A stretch of DNA of 64,000 bases from Hypoxylon rubiginosum (taxonomy: Eukaryota; Ascomycota; Sordariomycetes; Xylariales; Hypoxylaceae). Shown here in pieces: positions 22,908-33,865 of this stretch (positions are counted from its first letter, which is position 1; each line of letters begins with the position of its first letter). The stretch lies in contig CADCXA010000024.1 in assembly GCA_902806565.1 (NCBI GenBank), positions 806,001-870,000 of the forward strand, written 5' to 3'. Under the pieces are notes generated by a model. It was not told the DNA's origin and did not search any database. It worked only from the letters and a program-made list of their open reading frames with translations. The translations under genes and the position numbers were made by a program.

Positions 22908-24207
22908 AGCTAGACTGGACGCCGTATTATCATAATTGGTTGCGAGATTCGAAAGGAGGGTCGCTGTATCGTGGTGGTTGGAGATACTGATGGTATTGGA
23001 AGGGTAGGAATTGGTAGGGCGACGTAGAAGAGGAAGAGACAAGGGAGTACAGTCTCGACGTCGACGGTGTCGGCAGGTGTGGAGATGCTGCGTCTACAGT
23101 AGAGATGGGGCTTGCGGTCTTGAAAATTAAAAAGATTTGGCCGAATGAGAGATGCTACCCGGTGCTATATAGTCCAGACAAAGAAACACCGAGTAGGGGA
23201 AATTATGAACGATCAAGAAACGTTGAATCAGTTGAGGTTCGGAGCTTTTCGTAGCAGATCCCCTCCTACATGGATACATCATAAAGGGAAGTTCCTTATC
23301 AGCGATAAGTATCCCTGTGTCCCTGCGATTACGGGATTTAAAGTCTCCAAGTCCCTCGGTCCCTGCAACAATTTCGTCACAGTGACTGGATGACAGCTGC
23401 AAGCGGGTGTATCACGCCTTAGCGCATTCCTTTAGTACCTTTAGTACCTCTAGTACCTTTTACTTCCTACCTCCTAAAAGTTACCCCTTACCAGTTTACC
23501 TAACACCGCACACCTATCCGAGATCCTATCCGACATTCTTATTGCATTTAGGTAACCCTACATGCCTACTTGCCTACCTTCAAACATATATCTATCGTAA
23601 TTTGTTTCGTGTTACCCTAACCTTTACGTACGTGTAGACATAGAAAGATGCACGTCAGCATGGGTTTCATGCCGCCCGGATCGATGGGATGGGTGTCAGA
23701 CTGCCCTACATAATTCTCACTTGTTCGTCATGCACCTCGGGTGCATCCGAGGGGTTTGTAATAGGTCATACTCACATTGCTCATATTGGAAGTCTCGTCA
23801 CTAGTAATAGCATGGGAACAATTTCCTTCCAATTTAGGTACTACCTCCATTCGATATGTTCGCCTATGCGGATGTGGATGCGAATGTTTAAAAAAGGGGT
23901 TTATTTTGTAGGAACGCCACCTATGACCACCAGTCCTTGTGGCAAACGAGCTCAGTTATGTACAGGGCAAGTTGCATTCCAAGAGGATATGTCGGTTTTA
24001 AAGGTGCAGGTGACATATGTATGAACGGCAACCAACTCGTGATAGCGTCTGGTTCTTCATCGTCGGATAGGGGTGCGGCTTTGCGTAAACTGAACTGTGG
24101 TGTGAATTTGTTTCGGTCTAAAAAGTGCAAGTGTACAGTATCGCAGGCGTCCCGATATCACCCGTACGCTGCTGCTTTCCGCCTCGTCTCTCCCATCTTT
24201 CGAGTCA
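22908..24207. other. Intergenic, UBR1 (divergent) to small candidate gene
   Basis: UBR1 promoter and leader. Near 23428-23460 there are several TTTAGTACC repeats, and many CCTAC/ACCT words to 23590. Several short plus-strand frames here lack motifs and splice partners. No gene supported. Confidence 0.5.
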
Positions 24208-24837
24208 ATGGATGCTGTTTATTCCTCCTCTACGTATTTGGATCGGATATCCTTCCATTGTCGCTGTCGACATGTTAGTGGCGGCTCTCTTCGACTTTCC
24301 AATAGCTAACACATACCCCTCTGTTTAGATTGTCCCAGAGCTTGTTCATTCCGGTGTCGTATACCCTAGTATCCCGTCAGCGACCGTCTCCTATCCCGCA
24401 GAGTATCTCAGACTACGCACATCTCGAAAGCGAAAGCTCCACCGAAGACGGCTCCCAGCATTTGCCAGTTTCGTCGGAAGAGAGCGCTGCGCAGCAAATG
24501 GTCAGTTTCATAGGTCTCGTAGTCGCGGAGGTATAGAAATAGTGAGGTGGTCGACTTGCTTGTAAAAGGGACGAGCGGCAGCCTATTGCGCGATTAGTTA
24601 GTCCACGGATGTCAATAGTAACCCAGACAAGGGATAGAGCATACCATGACGAATACCGTACAACCGTACAGATATGTAGATACTAGAGGTATAGGGCGGT
24701 TGAAGGCCAGACAGAAAAGTGATTCGGGATCGTTGGATGATGGACGTCGTGAGGTCTTCGGAGGATTGAATGCGAAATGCAAAGGCGTTAAAAGATCCAA
24801 GAAATCGGCGGGAAAGAATTGGTGGTTTGGAAAATGA
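24208..24837 (+). CDS. Candidate small three-exon gene, function unknown
   Basis: Not recognised. A consistent splice model gives 147 residues: exons 24208-24273, 24329-24500 and 24632-24837. Intron 1 (55 bp) has a GTTAGT donor, AGCTAAC branch point and TTTAG acceptor. Intron 2 (131 bp) has a GTCAGT donor, a possible AGTAAC branch word and acceptor AG at 24630-24631. Phases match at both joins. The product starts MDAVYSSSTYLDRI, has VPELVHSGVVYPSIPSA, then Arg/Lys-rich runs, and ends in KSAGKNWWFGK. No signal peptide or membrane segment. Evidence is only splice signals plus frame. A Ser/Glu-rich frame overlaps exon 2 (from 24330), so that exon could be read differently; a nearer acceptor (24626) would give an early stop. 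Confidence 0.42.
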
Positions 24838-25187
24838 TCGTTTCTAATTGGCTAAAGCTTTGTCAATTGGAAGTTCCACTTTTTTATTCCGGGTTTGATG
24901 GAAGACGCTCTGGACGCTGCAGCAAGTGCAAGTAGCCGTGAGCTGTTTAGCTACCGGCGGTACCTAGGTAGTTTGGCTGTCCGTTTAGGTGGCACAGGCT
25001 TCACTTCACCCCTCCATTTGTAGTGGGAGGTACAGTGAGTGCTCTGCGGAAAAAAACCAAGAGCTATTAAATTCGTGTATCTCCCATACCCCTTAATCAA
25101 AGGTTGATTCTTCTCTTTTAAATGTGCATAACCTACATGTAGGTACCTACAGAACAGATTATCGATTGTCCATCCATACTTCCCGCG
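24838..25187. other. Promoter region of PYM homologue
   Basis: 350 bp with no coding signal. Holds an exact TACCTAGGTA palindrome at 24961-24970 and the PYM leader. Confidence 0.5.
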
Positions 25188-25796
25188 ATGCCTTCCCAAC
25201 CATCTACACCATCTACCGCGGGCATCGTCGTAGACGAGCAAAGCGGCGAGCGGCACATCCCAGAATCTCAACGGGCCGATGGTACGACGAGGAAAGCGAT
25301 CAAGATTCGTCCCGGGTACAGACCCCCAGAGGATGTTGAAGTCTACAAGAACCGCACCGCCGAAACGTTCCGCAACCGGGGCAAAGGCGGTGTGATCGGT
25401 GCCGAGGGTCTAAAGGAGCAAAAGCAAGAAACGTCAGCCTCCGCCGCCAGCAACAAGAACGCCAAGCGCCGCGAAGCAAGAAAGAAGGCGAAATCTACGA
25501 ATCCGTCTCAAGACTCCGCACCCGCCGATAGTAATGTACCTGAAGACGCCGGCGCCGGCGCCGCCAAGGCTGAGGAAGCCGACCCGGAGGTCGAGAAGGA
25601 GAAGAAGGCGAGGAACCTAAAGAAAAAGCTGAAACAAGCGAAGGACTTGAAAAGCAAAAAGGAGGGCGGAGAGGCGCTACTACCCGAACAGATCGCCAAA
25701 GTCATCAAGATTAACGAACTTGTGAGAGAGCTTGAGGCGCTTGGATTCGATGCTGACGGCGAACCGAAATCCGACAACGCTCCTGAAGCAACATGA
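25188..25796 (+). CDS. PYM/WIBG: partner of Y14 and Mago, exon junction complex disassembly factor
   Basis: A single-exon 202-residue protein. The N-terminal region (about residues 11-55: GIVVDEQSGERHIPESQRADG, TTRKAIKIRPGYRPPEDV) is the Mago-binding WIBG/PYM domain. PYM binds the Mago-Y14 heterodimer and ribosomal 40S, removing exon junction complexes during translation. The middle is Ala/Lys/Glu-rich with a strong coiled-coil character (KKARNLKKKLKQAKDLKSKK), and the C-terminus (LLPEQIAKVIKINELVRELEALGFD) is the second conserved helix pair of the family. The ATG at 25188 lies 10 residues before the domain; an ATG at 25124 in another frame is not used. Fungi with many introns keep this EJC system, which fits this intron-rich window. 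Confidence 0.93.
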   Translation: MPSQPSTPSTAGIVVDEQSGERHIPESQRADGTTRKAIKIRPGYRPPEDVEVYKNRTAETFRNRGKGGVIGAEGLKEQKQETSASAASNKNAKRREARKKAKSTNPSQDSAPADSNVPEDAGAGAAKAEEADPEVEKEKKARNLKKKLKQAKDLKSKKEGGEALLPEQIAKVIKINELVRELEALGFDADGEPKSDNAPEAT

Positions 25797-27115
25797 AGGG
25801 GACGGCGATTCTTTGATTTACATCATACGTCGGCTTATCCATATGACACTTCAGGCCGTCCTTCGCTTTGCATAGCGATGGTAGCAATGATGGCGCTACT
25901 GGTCACCACTCGGTCATTTTATATGTCCCAACGAAAGCGGACAGAGTCGCCTCAACACCGATATCTGTTCAGCGTATTATACCAGCCTCGGTGGACACGG
26001 CGAGACAGGGCCAGTTTTGCCTCCACATAAGCAAGCAATCTTCATCTTAGCTTTGAATATTATACCTTGCTTCCTTTCAAGCCAGTTAGGAAGGTCCGCT
26101 CGATCAGCGCTAGAGCTGTACATGATATGCCGAGTCGGAACTTACGCCATGGCCCGAAGCGATTGTTGCGGTGATAAAGGAGGTCAACCGGGCCAGATTA
26201 TACAAGCGCCTCGATGGTTCAAACTTTAGGATTACAGGTAGCTGTTGAATACAATTGTTCAATGCAAGAATGATCGTGTCGAGTTACAGTTACAATACGA
26301 ATGACTTCGAATAAACCATGATTCAGGTGCAACAACTCTCTAGGTGGTTAAGTTACCACGCCGAAAATCTACCAGCCATTGTACGATTATCAACCAATAT
26401 CATGAGACGCCCACTAGTTATCGAATTGTTTATATAAATCGGTAGCATATACAAGGCAGGCGTGTCAGCTACAATCACGTAAATATCCAACAATATTCCG
26501 CCATATCTATATCTACTTACATACCCACTGGTATTCGATTCCTTGACCTCCTATTATTAGCCGGCCATCGATAGAAGTTGCACAACAGTCGAAGCCAACT
26601 GACAGAAGTGCAAGCTAGGACGAAGTCTCCTCGCAACTTATAGTCCAGACGTTTGTAACTTTCAACCGATATTTTCCAACAATGAGAAATGATATCAAGC
26701 GTTACCGGAATTTCCAACGTACAGCCAGTTGCACGAGGCCGATACGGCTATAAGAAGGCAGCCTTGGCACCTGCCACATTCAGCCATCTCGACCCATGGC
26801 AGCCGGCCAGCCAAGAGGTACAGATTGTTCTGGCTCTGGTTCTGCGTGGCTGCCACCACGACCGGCTCATACCAAGGCTCTGGGGTTGCCTCTTGGCCGG
26901 AGGCATGTCAGCGACAAAAGAGGCCGGAATGACGCGCCTAGAAATATAGGCATTCTAGTAGCTCGGTAGCGATACTCTCCCACGCATATATAACGACATG
27001 AACCCCACGACATTTACAATATCGGGCCTACACTGTTCCAATCGCATTATACGGAGACCGCCGCAGCGTATCTCCGCCTCTCTTATTCACGTACATTGAG
27101 AGTTCAAGCGTTAAG
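25797..27115. other. Intergenic, PYM to M28 aminopeptidase
   Basis: 1.3 kb with scattered short frames, none with a domain or a workable exon partner. No repeat of note. Promoter of the secreted aminopeptidase lies at the right end. Confidence 0.55.
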
Positions 27116-28785
27116 ATGAAGGGTCTCGGTCTAGTGCTAGCGACGTTCTTCGCGTCGCGCGGTCTCGCGACCGACAATATTCTAACCCCTGAGAAACTCG
27201 AGGCTGATATAAAGCTCGAAGAGTAAGTACCCAACAAGTCCGCCTGACATACCTATGAGAGCCTATGAGAGCCTATGAGAGCATACCGCTGACAGCAATC
27301 CCCCGCTAGGCTCGAGCGCAACCTGTGGAACCTAGACCGCATCGCGCGCGAGAACGGCGGGAGTCGCGCCTTCGGGCTGCCAGGTTACCAAGCGTCAGTA
27401 AACTACATACTAGAGCGGGCGCAGACACGGTTCGGCGCCCAGTACGACACGCTCGTGCAACCCTTCAACCACACCTTCGCGCAGGTGCTGTCCATCTCGG
27501 TGACGGGACCCGACGGCGAGGCCGTCGACGTCGTCCCACTCATCTACAACCCGGGCACGGACGCCGGGCCCATCTCAGCGCCGCTTGTCGACACGCCCGT
27601 CGATGACGCGAGAGGTACGCATAATTTACTTGCTTTGCCATCTTTCTCATTACCTGTCTAGCTACGTACTACAGCCAGCTTTTTAAGAAGAGGATACTTA
27701 CGAGACCATGTACATACACAGGATCCGCGTGTTTCGAAGACCAGTGGCAAGGCATCGACGCGACGGGTAAGCTCGCGCTCGTGAAGCGCGGAACGTGCGC
27801 CATCTCGGACAAGCTAAAGCTAGCCAAGGCGCACGGTGCCGTCGGCGTCATCCTGTACAACAACGTAGCGGGAACGCCATCGTCCGCCACCCTCGGTGCC
27901 GAGAACGTCGGGCTGCTCGTCCCCGTCGGGACCATCTACCAGGACATAGGTGAATCCTGGCGGACGCGCCTTGCGGCCGGCGAGGAACTCGTCGTAGGTC
28001 TCAGCGTCGATTCCGTGTTCGAGGAGCGCGAGACGTGGAACGTGATCGTCGAGACTAAGGAGGGCGACCCTAACAACGTAATCGTACTGGGCGCGCACCT
28101 CGACTCGGTGCAGGCGGGCCCCGGTATCAATGACGATGGATCTGGCACAAGCGCGCTCATCGAGATCATGACGGCGCTGCGGTCGTACAGCGGATTCGCC
28201 AACAAGGTTCGGTTCGCGTGGTGGGGCGCCGAGGAGAGCGGGCTGATCGGCTCTCTCTACTATACCTCCAACCTATCCGAAGAAGAAGCCGACCGGATCC
28301 GGTTCTACTTCAACTACGACATGGTCGGCTCGCCGGCCCCCGTCTTCGCCGTGTACACGGGAGACAACCCGGGGGACCTGACGGGCGCGGAGCCGCTGCG
28401 GGACTACCTGTCGGCCGCCGGTCGCGACGCCTACTTCGGCAGCTTCGGGTCCAGCAGCGACTACGTCGGCTTCCTCGAGCTCGGCATCCCGTCCTCGGGC
28501 ATCTTCACCGGCGCCGGCGCCCCCGCCGACCCCTGCTACCACCTCGCCTGCGACACCATCTCCAACGTCGACCTCGAGGCCTTGACTACCAACGCCAGGG
28601 CCGCCGCCGTCGTCGCCGCGAGGATGGCCCTCTCGCTCGACGGCGTGCCGCCTCGGAACAAGACCAGCCTCAACCCGCGCGGTAGCAGGAACAGCGTCCG
28701 CGCGCAGTTCGACAAGTGGAAGCGCGCGGCTGAGCACGCGTCGACGGAGAAGTCGTGCTCGCATAAGGAGAAGAGCACGGTTTAA
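27116..28785 (+). CDS. Secreted M28 zinc aminopeptidase with PA domain
   Basis: A di-zinc aminopeptidase of peptidase family M28 (aminopeptidase Y/S-like), 491 residues. Exons 27116-27222, 27310-27614, 27722-28785 (GTAAGT and GTACGC donors); the product is one frame. Residues 1-18 (MKGLGLVLATFFASRGLA) look like a secretion signal. A PA (protease-associated) insert covers about 130-235 (GKLALVKRGTCAISDK, GVILYNN). Metal and catalytic positions: His263 (GAHLDSV), Asp275 (INDDGSG), Glu308-Glu309 (WGAEESG), Asp337 (NYDMVGSP) and His411 (CYHLACD), all present. A basic 50-residue tail follows. Likely role: extracellular or vacuolar peptide degradation. Intron 1 holds three copies of a 10-bp repeat (27252-27281). 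Confidence 0.94.
27252..27281 (+). repeat. 10-bp tandem repeat x3 in intron 1
   Basis: CCTATGAGAG three times in a row, inside the first intron of the aminopeptidase gene. Confidence 0.9.
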
Positions 28786-29475
28786 AAATATTTTTTTAAT
28801 TAAAAGCGTTAATAAATTTATTATATAAACGTAAGGCACCGGCCCGGGCGACACATACGTAGTAGCCATTCGTTTACATGAGCCTAAGTCTAGCAAGCCG
28901 CCCCTAGCCACCATTAGCCACCCTTATTCTTACAAGGCCATTAGTGGTGATGGTGACCTTGAACAAGGCTGCGGAATTTCCTTATGCCACGCTTTCCTAC
29001 CGCCCCCCCGGGCCCAAACTCCAACTTGGGGCCTCCGGCTATCTCGCTTTAAGCAGATATTCCACACAGCCTGGTGTTAAGGAAAATCTAGGCGTGGGAG
29101 AACGCGAATCATTCCAAACTACGACCTTCTCCAACAAGGCTACCTATGGGGATAGTGGCTGTGATAGAAACGAAGGCATATTAAGGCAATACTTCACTCA
29201 ACAATGCACTTTAATATATTGTACGACGCACCATCTCGTTACATACAGCCCCAGACAGGGTTTTCTCGGTTATATCTACCTTTTTTACCTTTTTTTATGG
29301 CTATTGGTTCCATCTATCCGATCAGCTTCGTACCCTGCTACCATATTGATGCCTGAGCCATTCTGTATGAATTGATGCCTGGCCCATTATGCATTAATTG
29401 GTCTCTTCCCTCCATCTTATCTGTCCCTTAACAGTATTTCATATATTCAACGCGAAAATATCTTTGAAATTAGCA
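28786..29475. other. Intergenic, aminopeptidase to CorA-like gene
   Basis: AT-rich 3' flank directly after the aminopeptidase stop (28786-28830). Otherwise no gene; a 143-codon frame from 28944 has no motif and no preferred codon pattern. Confidence 0.5.
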
Positions 29476-31822
29476 ATGGACAAGCAACTCCCAAAGACTG
29501 CAACCCCCATACGCCCCGGTGATGAGGAATTGGCCGAAACGTCATCAAAACACATCAAGAGGTGTCACGATCCACACTCGCAGATACTCCAGCTACTTGA
29601 AGAACTTCGAGATGACCAAAGGAAACATCTGTCACTGACGGGTGAGAAGTGGGGGTTGGCACATGACATTCCCAGAGTTGCTAGAGATCTTTGGGAGAGC
29701 AGTGTCAACGCCTGGGGAGGACTGGAGGACCCCGAACATTCATTTTGGACTGGTGTGAAGCCAGGACACATATTTCTCAGAACACTTATCCCAGATTCTG
29801 CGGGCTTGTCGGAAGCCAAGTCCGTTTTCAAGAGATGGGTCAGCAAGCCGGGAGCATATTCCGCGTATTGGAACAAAGACTATCTAGCTAATACCGAACT
29901 TACCGAGGATCATGAATCCCAGTGGCCGAACACATGGGAAATATACGCTGAAGCTGGTTCTAGGGGCTTCTGTTGCCAATCCCATGTCACCAGCGCTTCG
30001 CCAAACAACTTCGAGGGTCCGTTTGCCTTCGAAGGGGTTTATTCTCACGTTGTTAGCGAGGTATTAACATAGCACTAAGCAAATTTTGGGGATCCAACTG
30101 ATCTAACGTCGCTCATTTTAGCGTCTACTGAAGGTGTTGGAATCGGACAGCGACACATGTGGTATCATTGTGTTTGTAGCATCGGATCTCTCGATACGAA
30201 GGCAAAGGCTAATATACACATTTCAGTCAGTTCTCTATCAGCCGATTGTTTGATGTTGTTGATTTAAACAACGCGGCCGCTATTATTTCTCTTGTACAAG
30301 GAAATAAGTATATGCCTGCAGGTGGCCCTGAATTTCTGGATGGGCACATTGCGAAATGGCGGGAGCGGTCGGTGCATGACCGATGCGGTACGCGACCCCT
30401 AAGTCTTCCAAAACGGCGCGGGTACAAGACAAAATGGCGCAGTTACGGATACGAAACAGAGAGTGCCGTCTTCATGCACTATATGCGGTCCTTCATTGTT
30501 GATCTCAGCGAAGATGCAACGACCACGGAGCCACACATCCCAGGCTTGAGGTGTCTTAGGGACCATATTACCTTCAAAGGATTCTACGAGAAGACCAAGA
30601 CAACACTAATTGAGAAACGCTACTCCACAGCGCTCAGTCTACTTCCATTAGAGAAGCCTGCCGGACATTACGTATTAGTCTCGATATGCGATGGTCAAGA
30701 CGATGATGTCAACAACATGTTTGATCAAAGCCCAGGCGGCAATGCCTACGATAGGTACCGTGCTACACCCTGGAAAAAGTATGGCATATACCCGGCAGGA
30801 CTATATACTGGTATTTCCATGTTCCAGCTTCAGATATGTGCCCTGATAGATCTATGGGAGAAGGATTGGGCATCCACGATCAAACATATTGATGAAATGG
30901 TGTCCCTAAACGTGAGCTTGCTCCCGGTTCTATTTTGAAAAGGGATACAGCTGACAATCGAAGTTCGACGGCCTTGGAAATGACGCCAATCTAAGGAAGC
31001 TAGTCCTTGGGAATACAGATGACGATTCCGTCTTGTATTTCAAGGTCCTCCATTTTTTGAACAATTTTCAAGATACGGTGCGCGCGGCTCCATCCTATTT
31101 GGATACATTATGGCCCAATGTCCCTAATCTGGAGGATGCTAAAAGGTATTGGATGACGGAATCGTACTTACACACAGAGGATACTCAGAACATCATTAGG
31201 TGTAATTGGGAAATCGTGAGGAAAAGACAACGGGATGCTTCAGACAGAATCCTTGAGAAATTGCAACGAACTTCCAACGAGGTGAAAAACCTCCAGAGTG
31301 GGGTATATTCTGAGTGTCTGTCGAGTATTCTTGCTGCAAGTTGACTGACGGGAATATAGCTCTTCAACGTCCAGTCGATCACCGAAGCTCGTAAAAGCAG
31401 GGATCTGAATAAGTATCTGCTGGTTTTCACGGTTATCACAATTCTGTTCCTCCCTCCGACGTTTGTTGCTGTAAGTAGCCAGTCAAGGCTCAATGCCTAC
31501 AGCGGCAAACCAAAGTATTCTAACAGTGCGATAGACGTTTTTTGGTATGCACATATTCGACGCAGATACAATCAACACTACTCAGAAAGTTTTCTGGGCC
31601 GTCTTGGGGGGCTTGTCGGGAGGAACTTACCTCATTGCGGCTTTTGGTTTATTCGGCTCTAAGCTCTCGGGTGAAGAGCGGAAAGAATGGGTAAAGTCTC
31701 TCAGGGCAAGATCTCTCTGGGCAAGGGTCGGTGTTCTGGCTCGGAAGTTATTAGCATGGGTTGCTAGTATCATACAACCAGTAAGAAACAGGCGACCTAC
31801 TAAACAGGTACTCCCCATATAG
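29476..31822 (+). CDS. CorA-like (CorA/Mrs2/Alr superfamily) membrane protein
   Basis: A fungal CorA-like protein, 685 residues in the model. Exons: 29476-30060, 30122-30171, 30227-30911, 30964-31302, 31360-31470, 31535-31822. Intron 2 is the least certain: GTTTGT with TTTCAG is used, but a GTAGCA donor at 30176 with the AG at 30229-30230 also keeps frame. The long N-terminal part is soluble (includes SRLFDVVDLNNAAAI), then a charged helical segment (ILEKLQRTSNEVKNLQ) leads into two membrane helices at the C-terminus: LLVFTVITILFLPPTFVA and VFWAVLGGLSGGTYLIAAFGLF. Between them is FFGMH where transporters have the YGMN selectivity loop. The topology is diagnostic, but GMH and the divergent N-terminus mean Mg transport is not assured; the large fungal CorA-like families of unknown role are the closest description. 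Convergent with the MFS gene. Confidence 0.8.
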
Positions 31823-32068
31823 CTACATGTAGTTTACAAGTCAATACCAAACTAATATTTTCATTGCTATGATCCGTCGGGTCGAACACTATTTTACTAA
31901 TGTGATTTTATAACCCGTAAACCTATCCTAAACCCAAGAGGTATATATATGTACTATATGAGGTAGGTATATCATAAACGCCAGGGGGGTAATAAATCAG
32001 AACACATCGCCATGCAACTTTTTAGTATACCCCAACACCGATTTGACTCCAAAAGCAAGACGAGAGGC

Positions 32069-33865
32069 TTAATATTCCCCTTGGCCGTTCCCGACGAGGC
32101 CGGCCTCCCTCTTCTTGCCCAGCTCCCTAGCCCGCACGGCGACGAACCCGACGAGGCAGAACCCGATGACCAGGCCGAGCGCGAGCAGCAGCAGGTCGAC
32201 GGGCACGGGGTCGCCGCGGAAGGTCTGGTGGAAGAGGAAGTCGAGGCCGCTCTGGCTGAAGTTGAGGAGGCCCGCGAGGCAGATGATGGTGCCGTAGACC
32301 TTGCCGAAGGTGCGGAAGCCGAAGACCTTGGCGCTGTAGTCGCTGACGGCCGTGTAGTAGAAGGGCCGGTACAGCACGAACAGGACGACGTTGGCGTAGG
32401 CCGCCCACGCGTACGGCAGCACGCCGAGGACGCCGATGGCGGTCGCCACGGTGACGAGGGTCGTGAGGACGGCCACCGTGCTGGTGTGGTCGAGGATGAC
32501 GCCGATAAAGGGGATGGAGATGATGCCGCCCAGGGGCAGCGCGAGATCGAAAAAGTTGTTGATCTCGATCGCCTTCTGTTTAGAGCCGAGAAGGGCCTCG
32601 TACTGCGGGCGGATGGTAGCAACAAAATAGTTGATGCGGGTCATCTGCACAACGGTGAATAGGCATACCAGCACAAACCAAGGAGAGCATATCTGCTCCC
32701 ACGCCGTGCGGTTATGCATCACGCCCCACACGCCGCTCTTTTCATTCCGGGCCTCTTCGCGTTGAACTTGCTTGTCCTTGTCCGCCTCGCTAGAACCCAA
32801 CAGCTCCTCGATATTGTGAACGATGCTCACGCGACGCTCTCGCTGTTCCTCGCGTAGAAGCGCGGTCTGCTCGTCCACCTGATCATCGGCGTTCCCGGCA
32901 TCCGGTACCACAGGAATATCGTCATATACAGGTCCTTCGATCACTTCGATTATCTCTCCCACCGTCTTATACGACCTTCTGGGGAGTAAGGTGAGCTGGA
33001 AGCCGAGTATTACAACTGGCACTACAAGATAAACCAGAAAGAACTTGTGATGTCCAAAAGTGCCTCCTGTCTTCTCGTATATGATACGGTAAACAAGAAA
33101 TAGAGCGCTGGAGGCATCGAATGCTCCTGTAAGTAATGCCAGGATCAGGCCCGAGTGACGAGGAAAGGCGTTGGATAGCTGAAATGAGGATATGTACGTG
33201 AATGGACCACCAAGGGCAAGGAATAGATAGCCAACAAGGAATGCGTCGAAGGGGAGATTTCTAGCAAACGACATGGAGAGTGCGCCAATGGCAAGGAACA
33301 CACAGCCGAGGACTCCGCAGACTCGGGGGCCATAGTGGTCGAGGATTGCACCGACAGGCAAAGCGGCAACGTTGGTGGCGACGGCGGCCACGGTGAACAT
33401 GAGATTTAGATGTATTTCCATACATGTGTCCCCGCCATGACAGATGCTTTCATATGCGCCCTCTTTCTTCAGAACCGGCTTCAAAGCAGCATATCCAAAC
33501 ACGACCCCCGCAGAGAAGAGACACAGCACGACCGTTACACCAACTTGGACTACCCATCGAATCTAGGGATCAGCTTCCTAGCAGCTCGAGTGCCTATGGA
33601 AAGGGGGGGGGGGGGGGGGGAAGGGGATCAGGCACTCACGTATTCGTTTCCATTGAGGAACCTCGAAAGCACCTCGAGACTGAGCAAGGTGGTGATCCCG
33701 GTCGTCGACAAACGCGGGATTCCAAGATTCAGGCAAGGGATTAAAGGTGAGTTTGCGAGCTCTCTCCGAGGCGGCAACAGAAGAAACAGAACCCTGCCGG
33801 GACCTTCGCCCCTCAGTAGGAACGTTGACGAAGGTCTCGAGAGATGCAATGCGTTGCAGAGACAT
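32069..33865 (-). CDS. MFS transporter, Fmp42-like (SLC43-related)
   Basis: A 12-helix major facilitator, 568 residues. Exons (minus) 33865-33640 and 33549-32069. The intron (33550-33639) has a GTGAGT donor and the GGGTAG acceptor; the nearer CCTAG acceptor would break the frame. The join gives VPQWKRI-LQVGVTVVLCLFSAG. The first 70 residues are a cytosolic Ser/Arg-rich tail. Six helices (from VVLCLFSAGVVFGYAALKPVL to LGFQLTLLP) are followed by a long acidic loop (about 250 residues in) and six more helices; the DHYGPRVCG loop 2-3 motif is present. The pattern matches the yeast Fmp42/YMR221C group, related to SLC43 amino-acid transporters. The substrate is unknown. The intron contains an 18-G run. 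Confidence 0.88.
33603..33620 (+). repeat. Poly-G run (18 G) in MFS intron
   Basis: Eighteen consecutive G on the + strand, read as a C-run pyrimidine tract on the transcribed strand of the MFS gene intron. Length may be affected by sequencing slippage. Confidence 0.9.

Noticed and set aside
32012..32662. 216-codon plus-strand frame opposite the MFS gene
   Set aside because: Shadow of the MFS coding strand; Glu/Asp/Val-rich product typical of an antisense frame.
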